Assembly: GCF_014873765.1 (NCBI RefSeq)
Contig: NZ_JADBGG010000034.1
Coordinates: 1-44,536 of the forward strand
From: Desulfomicrobium macestii
GTDB taxonomy: Bacteria > Desulfobacterota > Desulfovibrionia > Desulfovibrionales > Desulfomicrobiaceae
Direction of reading: 5' to 3'
DNA length: 44,536 nt
In this document: piece after piece, positions 15,901-25,800 of the stretch
Position numbering within the stretch: position 1 is the first letter of the stretch
Layout of the letters: each line of letters starts with the position of its first letter
Program-made: the position numbers and the translations under genes
The notes under the pieces: generated by a model
Seen by the model: the letters and a program-made list of their open reading frames with translations, nothing else
The model's database searches: none
What the model was told of the DNA's origin: nothing

Positions 15901-16178
15901 AACTCCTGCTCGCATACGAACGCGGCATGGTTTCGCCGCTGCCCCTCTTTTCCCGTACCTCCCTGGCCTTTGCCGAAGCACGCTTCGCGGCCAAGCCCAA
16001 GACGCGGCCGCAGGCCCTGGCCAGCGCGCTCAAGCAGTGGGAGGGCGGCTACATGGTCAGCCCCGAGCGCGACGATCCGTACCTGTCCTTTCTGTACCGG
16101 GACCAGGAGCCCGACTGGGAGGACTTCATGGACGTGGCCGAAGAGATTTTCGCACCGATCCTCGGAGGCGCGTCATGA
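12996..16178 (+). CDS. recC: Exodeoxyribonuclease V gamma subunit RecC
   Basis: A 1060-residue RecC, the subunit that scans single strands for Chi and holds RecB and RecD together. The N-terminus FLLHASNRLEILTELLAR with VQSGGMQRWVSMQLA and the dead-helicase body are typical; further family stretches are GLKPMRSIPFRVICLTGL and FPRQDLPPGFDLM. The start ATG 12996 gives the standard N-terminus; an upstream in-frame extension would run into the HD gene. The stop overlaps the recB start by four bases (ATGA). It is first of recC-recB-recD. Confidence 0.95.
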   Translation: MQGFLLHASNRLEILTELLARVLGGPLDPMQPETILVQSGGMQRWVSMQLARKHGICAGVHFPFPVAFAYDLCRELLDDVPREYPLSKERMLWSIVRLLPGLLDEPQFAPLKRYVRDDSQLKAVQLAERIAYHFDQYLIFRPHWSARWESGTTSGDFRLPGHMASEAWQARLWRELIRNMPGEHRAALLDRAIASLNSGAPLPELPSRICVFGIPTLPPIYLDLLTALARRSQVHVFLLSPCRTYWGDLMTRREQRRAYRTQDSTSEERPEDATPLAGLGAVGRDFLELLLDRDALETKLYDEPDASRMLGRLQADLLDLNSCEEKIDFSDSSIQIHCCHSPLREMEVLRDLILDLLTEDPSLSPQDILVMNPDIEGYAPMIQAVFGTSEENIPFSISDRKPTRAAETIRIFLEFLEFGQQRFEASRVCALLEAPPVREHLGLDAAETGRVLEWVRQSGIRWGLDQNFRRNAGLGEYGQNTWESGLGRLFLGYMTGQAETMRGIAPLALRGAAEQELLGKVTAWIDNLATLWGRLRGTHTPQEWRECLLWILETFFAQDRTQAEALLAIRTAVSDLTKDMGNFEADGRTMLHLIRKRLDESGGESGFLASGLTFCGLKPMRSIPFRVICLTGLTSTAFPRQDLPPGFDLMTARPRPGDRSLREDDRYLFLESIISARDNLILTYPGLSQSDNAEAPPSVLVSELLDFLDKCYTADGKKPSEALRFRHKLQAFHPDYFSADAPIFSYSRQNLAAARALFKSHAPRTFFPEAIPADPELPESEIDIEELIRFFMHPCRQLLRKLRINPAGGEEDFPDEEPLKAPSGLEAYGPLQTLLDRTLQAPDADLGELLLAWQILPPGHAGTDAGRKLLASIHSLAQQARTFIDGAKEEQLDLRLHLDRFRLTGRIGLHGDRILGCRPAKTNARDMLSLWIRHLAAAAVGSPAQSLHIGTQASFMAPAVKDAGHTLKQLLLAYERGMVSPLPLFSRTSLAFAEARFAAKPKTRPQALASALKQWEGGYMVSPERDDPYLSFLYRDQEPDWEDFMDVAEEIFAPILGGAS

Positions 16179-19100
16179 AGCGGCCCATGAACCTCTGCAC
16201 CGCGCCCCTGAACGGCACCACGCTCATCGAAGCCAGCGCGGGGACCGGCAAGACCTACACCCTGGCCGGACTTTTCGTGCGTTTGCTACTGGAAAGGAAT
16301 CTGACAGTGGACCAGATCCTGGTGGTGACCTTCACGGAGGCCGCCACGGAGGAGCTGCGCGGCCGCATCCGCAAGCGTCTGTCCGACATGGCCGGAGTGC
16401 TGGCCGACGAACTTGAGGCGGACGATGAGCTTGAACGCGACCTCCTGGCCCGCTTTGGCGGCACCGACTCCGCCCGTCGCCTGGCCCTGGCCGTGCGCAA
16501 CTTCGATCTGGCCCAGATCTTCACCATCCACGGCTTCTGCAAGCGCATGCTCGGCAAGAACGGCTTCGAGTGCTCGGCCCTCTTCGACACGGAACTCGTA
16601 CCCGACCTCAAGGATCTGCGCCGCCAGGTCTGCGTGGACTTCTGGCGCGAACACATCCTGCCCCTGCCCGGCCTGACCGGATCCGAGGTGCGCGCAAGGC
16701 TGGCCCCGGAACATCTGGAAGAGCTGGCCGGCCTGCCTTTCCTGACCCAGAAAATCAGAATCGTTCCCGACACCATCCCGCCGGACCCGGCGCCCCTGGA
16801 TCAGGCCGTGCGGGAAGCCTGTGAGAGGCTTGGCGACTCATGGGCCGTAGTTGAGCGGGAGGTCCGGGAGCTGCTCCTTGGTCAGGCCGGCAACTTCAAC
16901 GCGCGCATGTTCACGCCAGGCAAGCTGGACCAGCGTCTGGATGCGATGCAAAACTTTCTGGCAGATCCCGGCATCGGCCCCAAGGACCGCCTCAAGCTCC
17001 TTGGCGAGCTGACCCCGGAGTACATGCGGGCCATGACCAAGAAGTCCTTCACGGCGCCTGAGCATCCATTCTTCGAACGCGTGCAGGAAATCCTGACCCT
17101 GATCCAGGCATTGAGCCAGGCCCTTGGTCCTTTCGTGGTCCGTCTGCGCCATCAATTCCTGACCGGCGTCACGGCGCGCATGGACGAACTCAAGAAGCGC
17201 CGCAACGTGCAGGGCTTCGACGACCTGCTGCGCAACATGCACGCGGCCCTGGCCAGTCCCGAGCTGGTCGCGGCGGCCCGGAGCCAGTACCACGCGGCGC
17301 TCATCGACGAGTTTCAGGACACCGACAGCCTGCAATACGACATCTTCCGCACCCTGTTTGCCGCCCGCGACGAGGATGACGGCAATGAACGCGCCCTCTT
17401 TCTCATCGGCGACCCCAAGCAGGCCATCTACTCCTTTCGCGGCGCGGACCTGCACACCTATCTGGACGCGGCCAAGGACTGCGCCCGGAGCACGACCCTT
17501 GGCGTCAATTACCGCTCCACTGTCGAGCTGATCGAAGCCGTGAACCGGCTTTTTTCCAGGAACCAAAACCCCTTCCTGCATGAAGACATCACCTACCAGC
17601 CGGTCAGCGCTCCGGGTCCGGATCAGGAAAAATTCATGCACGATGGGCAGCTCTGCGCGCCCATGGTCATCTGGCAGGTTCAAAGCGAGGACAAACCCTT
17701 GAGCAAGGGCGCGCTGCTCCCGCGCATCTGCCGCGCCGTCTCCGCCGAGATCAGCAGACTGCTGCGCGATAGCGCCGAGGGGCGAGTCCGCATCGGCGAG
17801 AAATCCCTTTTGCCCGGCGACATCGCCATTCTGGTCGAAACTCACGCCCAGGGCGAAGCCGTGCATCAGGCCCTTGGTCGCCTTGGCATCCCCGGGGTTC
17901 TGACTCACACCAGCTCGGTTTTCGCCAGCGCCGAGGCCACGGAACTGCTGTCCGTGCTGCGGGGCATGGCCGATTGCCGTCGCCCGGCAGCGCTGCAAAC
18001 TGCCCTGGCCACGTCCGTGATCGGCCTTACAGCGCCAGAACTGGCCAGACTGGACGAGGATGGCGGAGAACTCGAAAGATGGTTCGAGCGCCTGCTCGCC
18101 TGCCGGGACCTCTGGGAACGCCGGGGCGTCATGGCCGCCGTGCGCCGGCTCTTTGCCGACCTGTCCGTGCGTGAACGCCTCGTCTCCCTGCAGGGCGGGG
18201 AGCGGCGCATGACCAACGTCCTGCATTGCCTGGAGCTGCTCCACGCCCGTGAACGCGAATCGGGCGCATCCATGCACGCCCTGCTGACCTGGTTCGCGCG
18301 GCAGTTGCACACCGCCACCAGCGAGGAATCGCAACTGCGCCTGGACACGGACCGCGAGGCGATCCAGATCGTGACCATCCACAAGAGCAAGGGCCTGCAG
18401 TATCCGGTGGTCTTCTGTCCCTTTGTTTACGGAAAGGCCAGGTGCCCCGAGGACAGGGCGCTGATTCACGATGACGGCCTGCTGCTGGATCTGGGATCGC
18501 CGGACCTGCCAGCCCGAAAAAGCATGGCCGAGACCGAGGCCCGCACCGAGCGCGTCCGCCTGCTGTATGTGGCCCTGACCCGGGCGGTGAACCGCTGCTA
18601 CGTGGTCTGGGGACGCATCCGCGAGGCCGAGACCTCCGGCGCGGCCTGGCTTTTTCATGGCCGTCATGCAGACGGCGACGGCTCCCTGAGCTGGGATGTC
18701 ATCCCTGAAGAGACGCTCGCCGCCGATCTTGCCGAACTGGCCTGCGAGCACATCGAGGTGACGGCCATGCCCGACACGGAGCCCGAGCAGGGTCCAGCGC
18801 AATTCACCCACGCGCCGGACCTCGACTGCCGGACATGGGAGCGCACTCTTGGTCCAGGCCAGGGCCTGGCCAGCTTCACGGGCCTGACACGCGGCTCGGA
18901 ACACGCAGCCCGCCCGGGGCTGGACGAAGCGGACGCATCCGGCCAGACCGACGGCAACGCCCTGTCCATGGCCAACTTCCCGCGCGGAGCCGCCGCCGGA
19001 TCGTGTCTGCATCAGATTTTCGAACACATCGATTTCACGGACAGTGGCACCATCCCGGCTGCGGTGACCCGCGCCCTGGATGCATACGGCTTTGATCCGG

Positions 19101-19690
19101 CCTGGGAGGGGACTGTCCGCGACATGGTCGAGCAGACACTACGCGCCGATCTGGGGAAATTTCGCCTGGAGACGATCGGAGCACGGGACAAGCTGGTCGA
19201 ACTGGAATTCCTCTTCCCCCTGCGCCCCGTGACCCGCGAGGCCCTGGCCGCAGTGTACCGCGATGCCGCCCGGGTGCTGCCCGAGGACCTGCCCGAGCGC
19301 ATGGAGGGCCTGCGCTTCGAGCCGCGCCGGGGGTTCATGACCGGCTTCATGGACCTTGTGGTTCGCCGCGAAGGAAAATACTACCTGCTCGACTGGAAAT
19401 CCAACTGGCTCGGCCCCACGCCAGGCCACTACACGCCCGAGGCCCTGCACGCGGCCATGGCCGGCAACCACTACTTCCTGCAATACCACCTCTATTGCGT
19501 GGCCCTGGACCGTCATCTGGCCCTGCGCCTGCCGGATTACGACCGCGCGGCGCATTTCGGCGGCGTGCGTTACGTCTTCCTGCGCGGCATCGACCCGGAT
19601 CGGCCCGGACAAGGAGTGTACGCAGATTGCCCGGACCCGGGCTTCCTGAGCGCCCTGGAAGACGCCCTCATCGACATGGAGAAGCGCTGA
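16175..19690 (+). CDS. recB: Exodeoxyribonuclease V beta subunit RecB
   Basis: A 1171-residue helicase-nuclease. The 3'-5' UvrD-like helicase has Walker [15 protein letters not shown] (residues 19-32), [26 protein letters not shown] (Walker B), [20 protein letters not shown] and [16 protein letters not shown]. The C-terminal nuclease domain has [20 protein letters not shown] with the catalytic Asp at residue 1073 and its Lys two residues on. RecBCD opens double-strand breaks, degrades DNA and loads RecA. It overlaps recC by four bases and recD by one (TGATG). Confidence 0.96.
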   Translation: MKRPMNLCTAPLNGTTLIEASAGTGKTYTLAGLFVRLLLERNLTVDQILVVTFTEAATEELRGRIRKRLSDMAGVLADELEADDELERDLLARFGGTDSARRLALAVRNFDLAQIFTIHGFCKRMLGKNGFECSALFDTELVPDLKDLRRQVCVDFWREHILPLPGLTGSEVRARLAPEHLEELAGLPFLTQKIRIVPDTIPPDPAPLDQAVREACERLGDSWAVVEREVRELLLGQAGNFNARMFTPGKLDQRLDAMQNFLADPGIGPKDRLKLLGELTPEYMRAMTKKSFTAPEHPFFERVQEILTLIQALSQALGPFVVRLRHQFLTGVTARMDELKKRRNVQGFDDLLRNMHAALASPELVAAARSQYHAALIDEFQDTDSLQYDIFRTLFAARDEDDGNERALFLIGDPKQAIYSFRGADLHTYLDAAKDCARSTTLGVNYRSTVELIEAVNRLFSRNQNPFLHEDITYQPVSAPGPDQEKFMHDGQLCAPMVIWQVQSEDKPLSKGALLPRICRAVSAEISRLLRDSAEGRVRIGEKSLLPGDIAILVETHAQGEAVHQALGRLGIPGVLTHTSSVFASAEATELLSVLRGMADCRRPAALQTALATSVIGLTAPELARLDEDGGELERWFERLLACRDLWERRGVMAAVRRLFADLSVRERLVSLQGGERRMTNVLHCLELLHARERESGASMHALLTWFARQLHTATSEESQLRLDTDREAIQIVTIHKSKGLQYPVVFCPFVYGKARCPEDRALIHDDGLLLDLGSPDLPARKSMAETEARTERVRLLYVALTRAVNRCYVVWGRIREAETSGAAWLFHGRHADGDGSLSWDVIPEETLAADLAELACEHIEVTAMPDTEPEQGPAQFTHAPDLDCRTWERTLGPGQGLASFTGLTRGSEHAARPGLDEADASGQTDGNALSMANFPRGAAAGSCLHQIFEHIDFTDSGTIPAAVTRALDAYGFDPAWEGTVRDMVEQTLRADLGKFRLETIGARDKLVELEFLFPLRPVTREALAAVYRDAARVLPEDLPERMEGLRFEPRRGFMTGFMDLVVRREGKYYLLDWKSNWLGPTPGHYTPEALHAAMAGNHYFLQYHLYCVALDRHLALRLPDYDRAAHFGGVRYVFLRGIDPDRPGQGVYADCPDPGFLSALEDALIDMEKR

Positions 19691-21474
19691 TGTTCGCAAA
19701 CCCCGCCATTCTGCCCCGTCTTGCGGCCAGCGGTCTCTTCCTGGAGGCGGACCTCTATCAGGCCCGCTTCGCCGCCTCCCTGGCCCGCGCCGGGCATGAG
19801 GACATGGTCGCCGCACTGACCGCCCTGACCTCTCTGGCCGTGCGCGAAGGACACGTCTGCCTGGATCTCGCCGACCCGCAAGTCATTGCGCACCTGACGG
19901 AACTGGTCCCGAACGCATCCGCCATGCATGAGCTTCCCGATTCGGACGTGATCGCCGATCCAAAGGGCCAGGCACCGCTGATCCTGTCCGGAACGCGACT
20001 GTATTTTTCCCGCTTTTTCAAAGACGAGCAGGCCCTGGCCCACACATTCCTGCGCCTGGCCCAGACTCCTGCCGAACCTCTGCCGCCATCCCTGCAGGAC
20101 GATATCTTCAAAACCGGAAGGGACGAAATCGACTGGCAGGCCGTGGCCTGTTTTGCCGCGCTCAGAAACAGGTTCTGCGTCATCTCCGGCGGACCGGGCA
20201 CGGGCAAGACGACCACCGTGGCCAGGATTTTGAAGATGGCGGCACGGATGCATTCGGGCCGGGATTTCGTCATCCGTCTTGCCGCGCCCACGGGCAAGGC
20301 CGCTTCGCGCCTGACCGAAGCCCTGGCCACGGCCTTCCCCGGCGGCACCCTTCCACCGGAACTGGCGGCCGGCATGACCCAGGGAGCGCAGACGGTGCAC
20401 CGGCTGCTCGGCTGGAGCGCCGGGGGCTTTCGCCACAACCAGGGCAATCGTCTGGCCCTGGACATGCTGGTGGTGGATGAAGCGTCCATGCTGGATCTGG
20501 AGTTGACCGCGCGTCTTATGGAGGCCTTGCCGGAACATGCCCGCCTTGTGCTTCTGGGCGATCGCAACCAGCTCGCCTCGGTGGAAGCCGGGGCAGTCCT
20601 TGCCAATCTGTGCCGGGATGAGGTGGTCAACGCCTTCTCGGACAGGTTCGCCGCCGCTGTCGCCGAAACCTGCGCCGTCAAGCTGCCCGTGACCCAGCAC
20701 CCCGCCCCACTGGCGGATCATGTGGTGGAACTCAAAAAAAGTTACCGATTCGGATCAGACAGCGGCATCGCGGCCCTGAGCGAACTCATCCGGGACGGAA
20801 AGGCCCAGGAGGCCGCGGCGTTGCTGGAAGAAAGGCATGCGGATCTGGAGATGATGCACGGCACAGGGCCAAGGGCCCTTGAGGCTTCGGTGGCGCCGCT
20901 GCTGCGCGAGGCGTTCGGGGAACTTGGCGGGACAACCGGACCCGCACGGGCCTTTGAGATTTTCGCGGCCCTGCGCCTTCTCTCACCGGTCCGCAAAGGG
21001 CCGCGCGGGACCGAGGCCCTCAATCGTCTGGCAGGCCAGATCCTGGTGGGACAGGCCTTCGAAGCCTGGTACCCGGGCCGACCGGTCATGATTCTCGAGA
21101 ACGATTACAATCTGGGCCTGTTCAACGGGGATGTCGGCATCGCCCTGTCCGTGGACGGACAGCTGCGGATCTTCTTTCCCGGCGAGGAAGGCTTTGCCTC
21201 CTTCTCCCCAGCCCGCCTGCCACGGCACGAGACCTGTTACGCCATGACCGTGCACAAGAGCCAGGGTTCGGAATTCGGGCATACCGTGCTGGTCCTGCCC
21301 GAAGAGCCCTGCCAGGTTCTGGGCCGCGAACTCCTCTACACCGCCCTGACACGGGCCAAAAAACGCTTCACCCTGATCGGAACCCCACGACAGGTCAAAG
21401 ACGCAGTACAAAATCCGGCGCGTCGCGATTCGGGATTGGGGGAGATGCTGGCCCAGTGCAGGACTCAGGCCTGA
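19690..21474 (+). CDS. recD: Exodeoxyribonuclease V alpha subunit RecD
   Basis: A 594-residue 5'-3' helicase. Walker A is CVISGGPGTGKTTTVARIL (Lys173), followed by RLAAPTGKAASRLTEAL, TVHRLLGW, MLVVDEASMLDL (Walker B), LLGDRNQLASVEAGAVL and, near the end, AMTVHKSQGSEFGHTVLVLP and YTALTRAKK. Length is as usual for RecD of RecBCD. It starts at the TGATG junction with recB. Its end overlaps by 10 bases with a convergent glycosyltransferase gene, so no terminator separates them. Confidence 0.96.
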   Translation: MFANPAILPRLAASGLFLEADLYQARFAASLARAGHEDMVAALTALTSLAVREGHVCLDLADPQVIAHLTELVPNASAMHELPDSDVIADPKGQAPLILSGTRLYFSRFFKDEQALAHTFLRLAQTPAEPLPPSLQDDIFKTGRDEIDWQAVACFAALRNRFCVISGGPGTGKTTTVARILKMAARMHSGRDFVIRLAAPTGKAASRLTEALATAFPGGTLPPELAAGMTQGAQTVHRLLGWSAGGFRHNQGNRLALDMLVVDEASMLDLELTARLMEALPEHARLVLLGDRNQLASVEAGAVLANLCRDEVVNAFSDRFAAAVAETCAVKLPVTQHPAPLADHVVELKKSYRFGSDSGIAALSELIRDGKAQEAAALLEERHADLEMMHGTGPRALEASVAPLLREAFGELGGTTGPARAFEIFAALRLLSPVRKGPRGTEALNRLAGQILVGQAFEAWYPGRPVMILENDYNLGLFNGDVGIALSVDGQLRIFFPGEEGFASFSPARLPRHETCYAMTVHKSQGSEFGHTVLVLPEEPCQVLGRELLYTALTRAKKRFTLIGTPRQVKDAVQNPARRDSGLGEMLAQCRTQA

Positions 21475-22568
21475 TATTCACGAAGCGTTTTGGCATAGAT
21501 GGAAAAAAGCCGATCCATGCAACGCTCAATCGTATATCCATCCACGATCCTGCGCCCCGCATCCGCCAACTTCTGATGCAAATCAGGATCGTCAAGCAAG
21601 ACAGAAAGCTGTGACGCGATGCTTTCCCCGGAAAAATCACAGACAAGCGATGCTTCCAAGCACACTTCAAGCGAAGGTACTACTCGGGATACAACGGCAG
21701 GAATTCCGCAATACATTGCTTCAAGATGCACATTCCCGAAACCTTCAAAAAGAGACGGCATGGCAAGAATATCCGACCCTCGTAAAAATGCCCCCACATC
21801 CGTTCTGTATCCCGTCAGGATGACCCGGCCCTCCAAACCCATGTCTGAAATCATCGATTCGTAGAGATCGCGCTTGCTCCCTTCACCAACCAGAACCAGG
21901 GAAACGTCTTTTCCGGAATCAACAAGAATCTTCAGAGCCCCAATGAGACCTTCAAAATTCTTTTGCTCAACATATCTTCCAATACCAATTATGATTTTCC
22001 CACTTAACCCATACATCGCATGCAAGTCGTGCGGCTCAAAATCAAGGCGAGACGTGTCTATTCCATTATGCAAAACAAACTTTTTTCTTTTGAACAAATT
22101 ATGATCAGAATCTACAATACGGTCTACAGCATGAGAAACAGATATATACGCAGTTGTAAAAAAAGATAAAATTTTATTCGAAAATATTCTACTTATTTTT
22201 TTTTCTTTTTTTGTATTATGTATATGCGTCAAAACAGGCTTAGAAAGACCTACAGATGAAATTCTTCCAAAATAATCACCGCTATTATGCATGGTATGAA
22301 TAATATCCGGTGAATACTTCTTCAGTTCTTTTCTGAGCTTAAAAGCAGTATCAAGCCGATGTGAAGATGCCGCGGAATTTTTTTTGCCGATATTTATCAC
22401 ATCCAGACCGGCAGCGTAAAATTCAGGCAATTTCAAGCCTGTTCCGGAAACGTTGAAGATTTTACATGAATACGTCCCTGAATTTTTCATTCTCAAGGCC
22501 ACGTCGAAAAGCCAATTTTCAACGCCACCAAAAGGCAGTCCGCCAACAACATACGCAATCTTGATCAT
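21465..22568 (-). CDS. GT4-family glycosyltransferase
   Basis: A 367-residue GT-B glycosyltransferase. The N-terminal acceptor domain starts IKIAYVVGGLPFGGVENWL. The C-terminal nucleotide-sugar domain has IIGIGRYVEQKNFEGLIGAL, LVLVGEGSKRDLYESM and LAMPSLFEGFGNVHLEAM, with the E-x7-E motif (Glu of EGFG and Glu of LEAM). It adds a sugar to a surface polysaccharide or lipid; donor and acceptor are unknown. The start ATG 22568 follows GGAG. The stretch 21900-22450 is much more AT-rich than the genes on both sides, and no other polysaccharide gene is near, suggesting acquisition by transfer. Confidence 0.88.
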   Translation of the reverse strand: MIKIAYVVGGLPFGGVENWLFDVALRMKNSGTYSCKIFNVSGTGLKLPEFYAAGLDVINIGKKNSAASSHRLDTAFKLRKELKKYSPDIIHTMHNSGDYFGRISSVGLSKPVLTHIHNTKKEKKISRIFSNKILSFFTTAYISVSHAVDRIVDSDHNLFKRKKFVLHNGIDTSRLDFEPHDLHAMYGLSGKIIIGIGRYVEQKNFEGLIGALKILVDSGKDVSLVLVGEGSKRDLYESMISDMGLEGRVILTGYRTDVGAFLRGSDILAMPSLFEGFGNVHLEAMYCGIPAVVSRVVPSLEVCLEASLVCDFSGESIASQLSVLLDDPDLHQKLADAGRRIVDGYTIERCMDRLFSIYAKTLREYQA

Positions 22569-22857
22569 CACATCTCCGGCAGCACGTAACCGTGCCTTGT
22601 CATGAATATATCAACCATCGGCAACACCGTATGGACTTGTCCGAAACCCAAATTCATCCATCCACATCCCAAAAAAACCTGCTTGAGCGAATAGCCGCAG
22701 CATGCATATGGCCGAAATATGTTACGGTACGCACTCATGAAAAACCACGACTTTTTTGCTATCCCAACTATTAACTACAGCAAATTGCATCCATTTCTTG
22801 CCAAACAAGGGACAAGGACGCTACGCTTCCCAAAAAAGCAACATCATGGAGTCCGTC

Positions 22858-25800
22858 ATGGCAACCATAATCGAATCCTGGAAAAAACTGACGTGGTGGC
22901 AAAAGTCGCTTTTCGTGACAACTGTTTGCGTGGCCCTTTACGCCGCAATCGGATTCCTTCTGCTCCCGCGCATCGCGAGCTACGTACTTGCCGAGAAACT
23001 TTCTCCGGCCTTGAGCCGTAAGGTCAGCGTCGGGGAAATTCGCATCAATCCTTTTGCCATGACCGCGGACATCTCCGATTTCGCCATCAGCGAAAAAGAC
23101 GGCAGCGGTGAGTTTGTCGCCTTCGACGCGCTGCACGCCAACCTGGAACTCAGTTCCATCCCGCGTCTGGCTCTGGTCGTCCGCGAGGCGCGCCTCGATG
23201 GTCCGCGCATTCATATTCGCCTCGACCAGGATGGGCAAACCAATTTTGCGGATCTCACCGACGCGCCCGAATCGACACAGCCCAAGGACTCTTCGGAGCC
23301 CATGTTGCTGCCGATCATTGTCGAACCCTTCACGCTTGGCAACGGCACGCTGGTTCTCGAAGACCAGGCCAGGGGCGTGACCCATGTCGTGGACCGGATC
23401 CAGTTCAATCTGCCCCAGTTCTCATCGCGCAAGAAGGACTGGGAAACCTTCATGACGCCGACCCTGTCCTTTCGGGTCAATGGAGCGCCTTTCAACCTCG
23501 AAGGGCAGACAACCCCCTTTTCCGACTCCCTCAAAACCGACTTCGATCTGAACGTCATCGACTTGGCGCTGCCCCAATACTGGGTGTATGCCATGGCCCG
23601 CGAGAATCTCAAGCTCGCCGGGGGTTTCCTCAATCTGGAGAGCAAACTCTCCTTCGAACAGCACGAGGACACCCTGCCCACCTTCTCCTTGCAGGGAACC
23701 ATCACAGGGCGCGACATCGAATTGACCGACGACGGAGAGCCGGTGCTTTCCGCCGCCAGGACCGAGATCGTCATTGATGACATCTCCATCCTGAACCTCA
23801 AGCTCGGCCTGCATTCCGTGGTCCTGGAGCGGCCCTTTGCGCGGATCGTGCGCAAGAGGGACGGAAGCCTGAACTGGATGCACTATTTCGTGCCTGACGA
23901 GAGCAGGGAGGCTCACGCCGCAAAAAACGGCACGTTCCCGGACGCGGCCTTGGCCGGGAACGCCACGGTCGCCATGGCCGAGGCTGAAAATGCCACGCAT
24001 ACGGCAAGCGCGGGCCAGACCCTTATTGTCGAGGCGAATAACGCGACCGCGCAGGAAATCCCGGAGATCGACAACGCCACGGTCGCCAGACGCGAAACCG
24101 CCAAAACCCTGCTTTTACAGGTCCCCAAGATCCGCCTGACGGACGGACGGGTCCTCTTCCTGGACGAGACCACCTCTTTCACCAAGGACATCGAGTCCCT
24201 GGATCTGACCATCACGGATCTCGACACCTCGCTCAACGCAACCTCCGTGGCCGGTCTGCGGATGCGCACGGCCGACGGGGAGTCCATCGATTCCAATGCG
24301 ACTTTTTCCGTCTTACCTTTCCGCGTACAGGCCCGTATCGAGGCCCGCGAATTGGATATTCCCTCATACGAGCCCTATTTCAGGGATGCGCTTCCACTGA
24401 CTCTGGCCAATGCCAGGGCCGACGCCGACGTCCGCTTTGCCATCGATGGAGAGGACAAGGCGCCGCGCCTTGAAGATTCGTCTCTTGAAATTCGCGATCT
24501 GAGCCTGAAGGCGGCGGAAGGAGCCGGGGAAATAAGGCTCGGCCGGGCGGCCCTGGACAAGATATTCCTCGACATGGCCAGCCGGGATGTTCGCACCGGC
24601 GTGTTCACCCTTGAAGGGGGCACTGTCTCCACCGCGCTGGACAAAGAGGGCCGCGCCCGGCTCATCGCCGCGCTGCAGGGCGCACCCGCCAAAAAGGCGC
24701 AGGGCGCCACGCCAAAATCAGACTCCAAAGCCACGGCCTGGGCCATCGCCATGGATGGAGCATCCGTAACGGGCCTGGACCTGACAACCCCGGACAAGGA
24801 CGCCCCCACCCCCATCAAGGTTGAATCCCTGCAGGTCGGACCTGTGGACATCGACACCGGCGCGAGGTCCGTCGGCATCGGCCCTGTCGAAATTGGTCTT
24901 GAAGTGGCCCTCCTCCGCCAGGAAAACGGCGACATCAACCTCGCGAAGCTCTTCGCGCCCGCGCAGAATGGCGCCCCCAAGGCCGCCGCTCCCGCCAGGA
25001 CGTCGGCACCCGCCTGGGCCGTGACCGTGGAGCAATTCTCCCTGGCCGGGACCAGGGTCTCGCTGACGGACAAGACCCTGGCCAAACCCGTGCGGCTGGA
25101 CATGGACCGGATCGCCTTTGTGGCCAAGAAACCGTCCACCGACCTCGGCAGGTCCGTCCCCGTCACCCTGTCCTGTCGGGTGGAGGAAACAGGCACCATC
25201 AAGGCCTCGGGCGAAATCGTCCCGGCCACCATGACCACCCGGGGAACCCTCGATTTGTCCGGGATTCCCCTGTCCCTGGCTTCGGCTTATGTAGCGGACG
25301 TAGCCGCCATCGACATTCCGGCCGGCAGACTGGGCGGCAAACTGGAATGGCTCATGGGCGGCAAGACCGGAGACCGGATATCCGGCTCCCTGCGCGTCAG
25401 CGGGCTGCGGGTCACCGAAGGCCGTTCGCGGACCGAACTGTTCGGTTTCAAGACCCTGGACGTAAGCAGGCTCAACCTGCAACTTTCGCCACTGGCCCTG
25501 AATATCGCGAGTGTGGATCTGACCGAACCGCGCGGCGGCTTTGTCATCGACGCTCAGGGCAAGACCAGCCTGGATCGTATAGCACCGACCACCCGGAAAA
25601 AGGCGCCCGCTAAACCGGCATCCAAATCCGAAGGGCTCACGGCGCTGGAAATTGGCACCGTAAATATCAAGCAAGGCCGCTTCTCATTTGCCGATAAATC
25701 CCTTTCACCGCAGTTCGAATCCGTCATCTCACCGCTGGATTTGACCGTGACGGGTTTTTCCCTGGACCCGGCGAAGCGCACGCAGCTGGACCTGACGGCC

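Noticed and set aside
13959-19027. Long minus-strand open frames inside recC and recB (up to 729 codons)
   Set aside because: They mirror high-G+C coding DNA, have no family motifs and lie opposite complete, well-recognised RecC and RecB.
22756-22857. Upstream start for the DUF748 protein
   Set aside because: The extra residues do not look like the family, and ATG 22858 has a clear GGAG at the right distance just before the membrane anchor.
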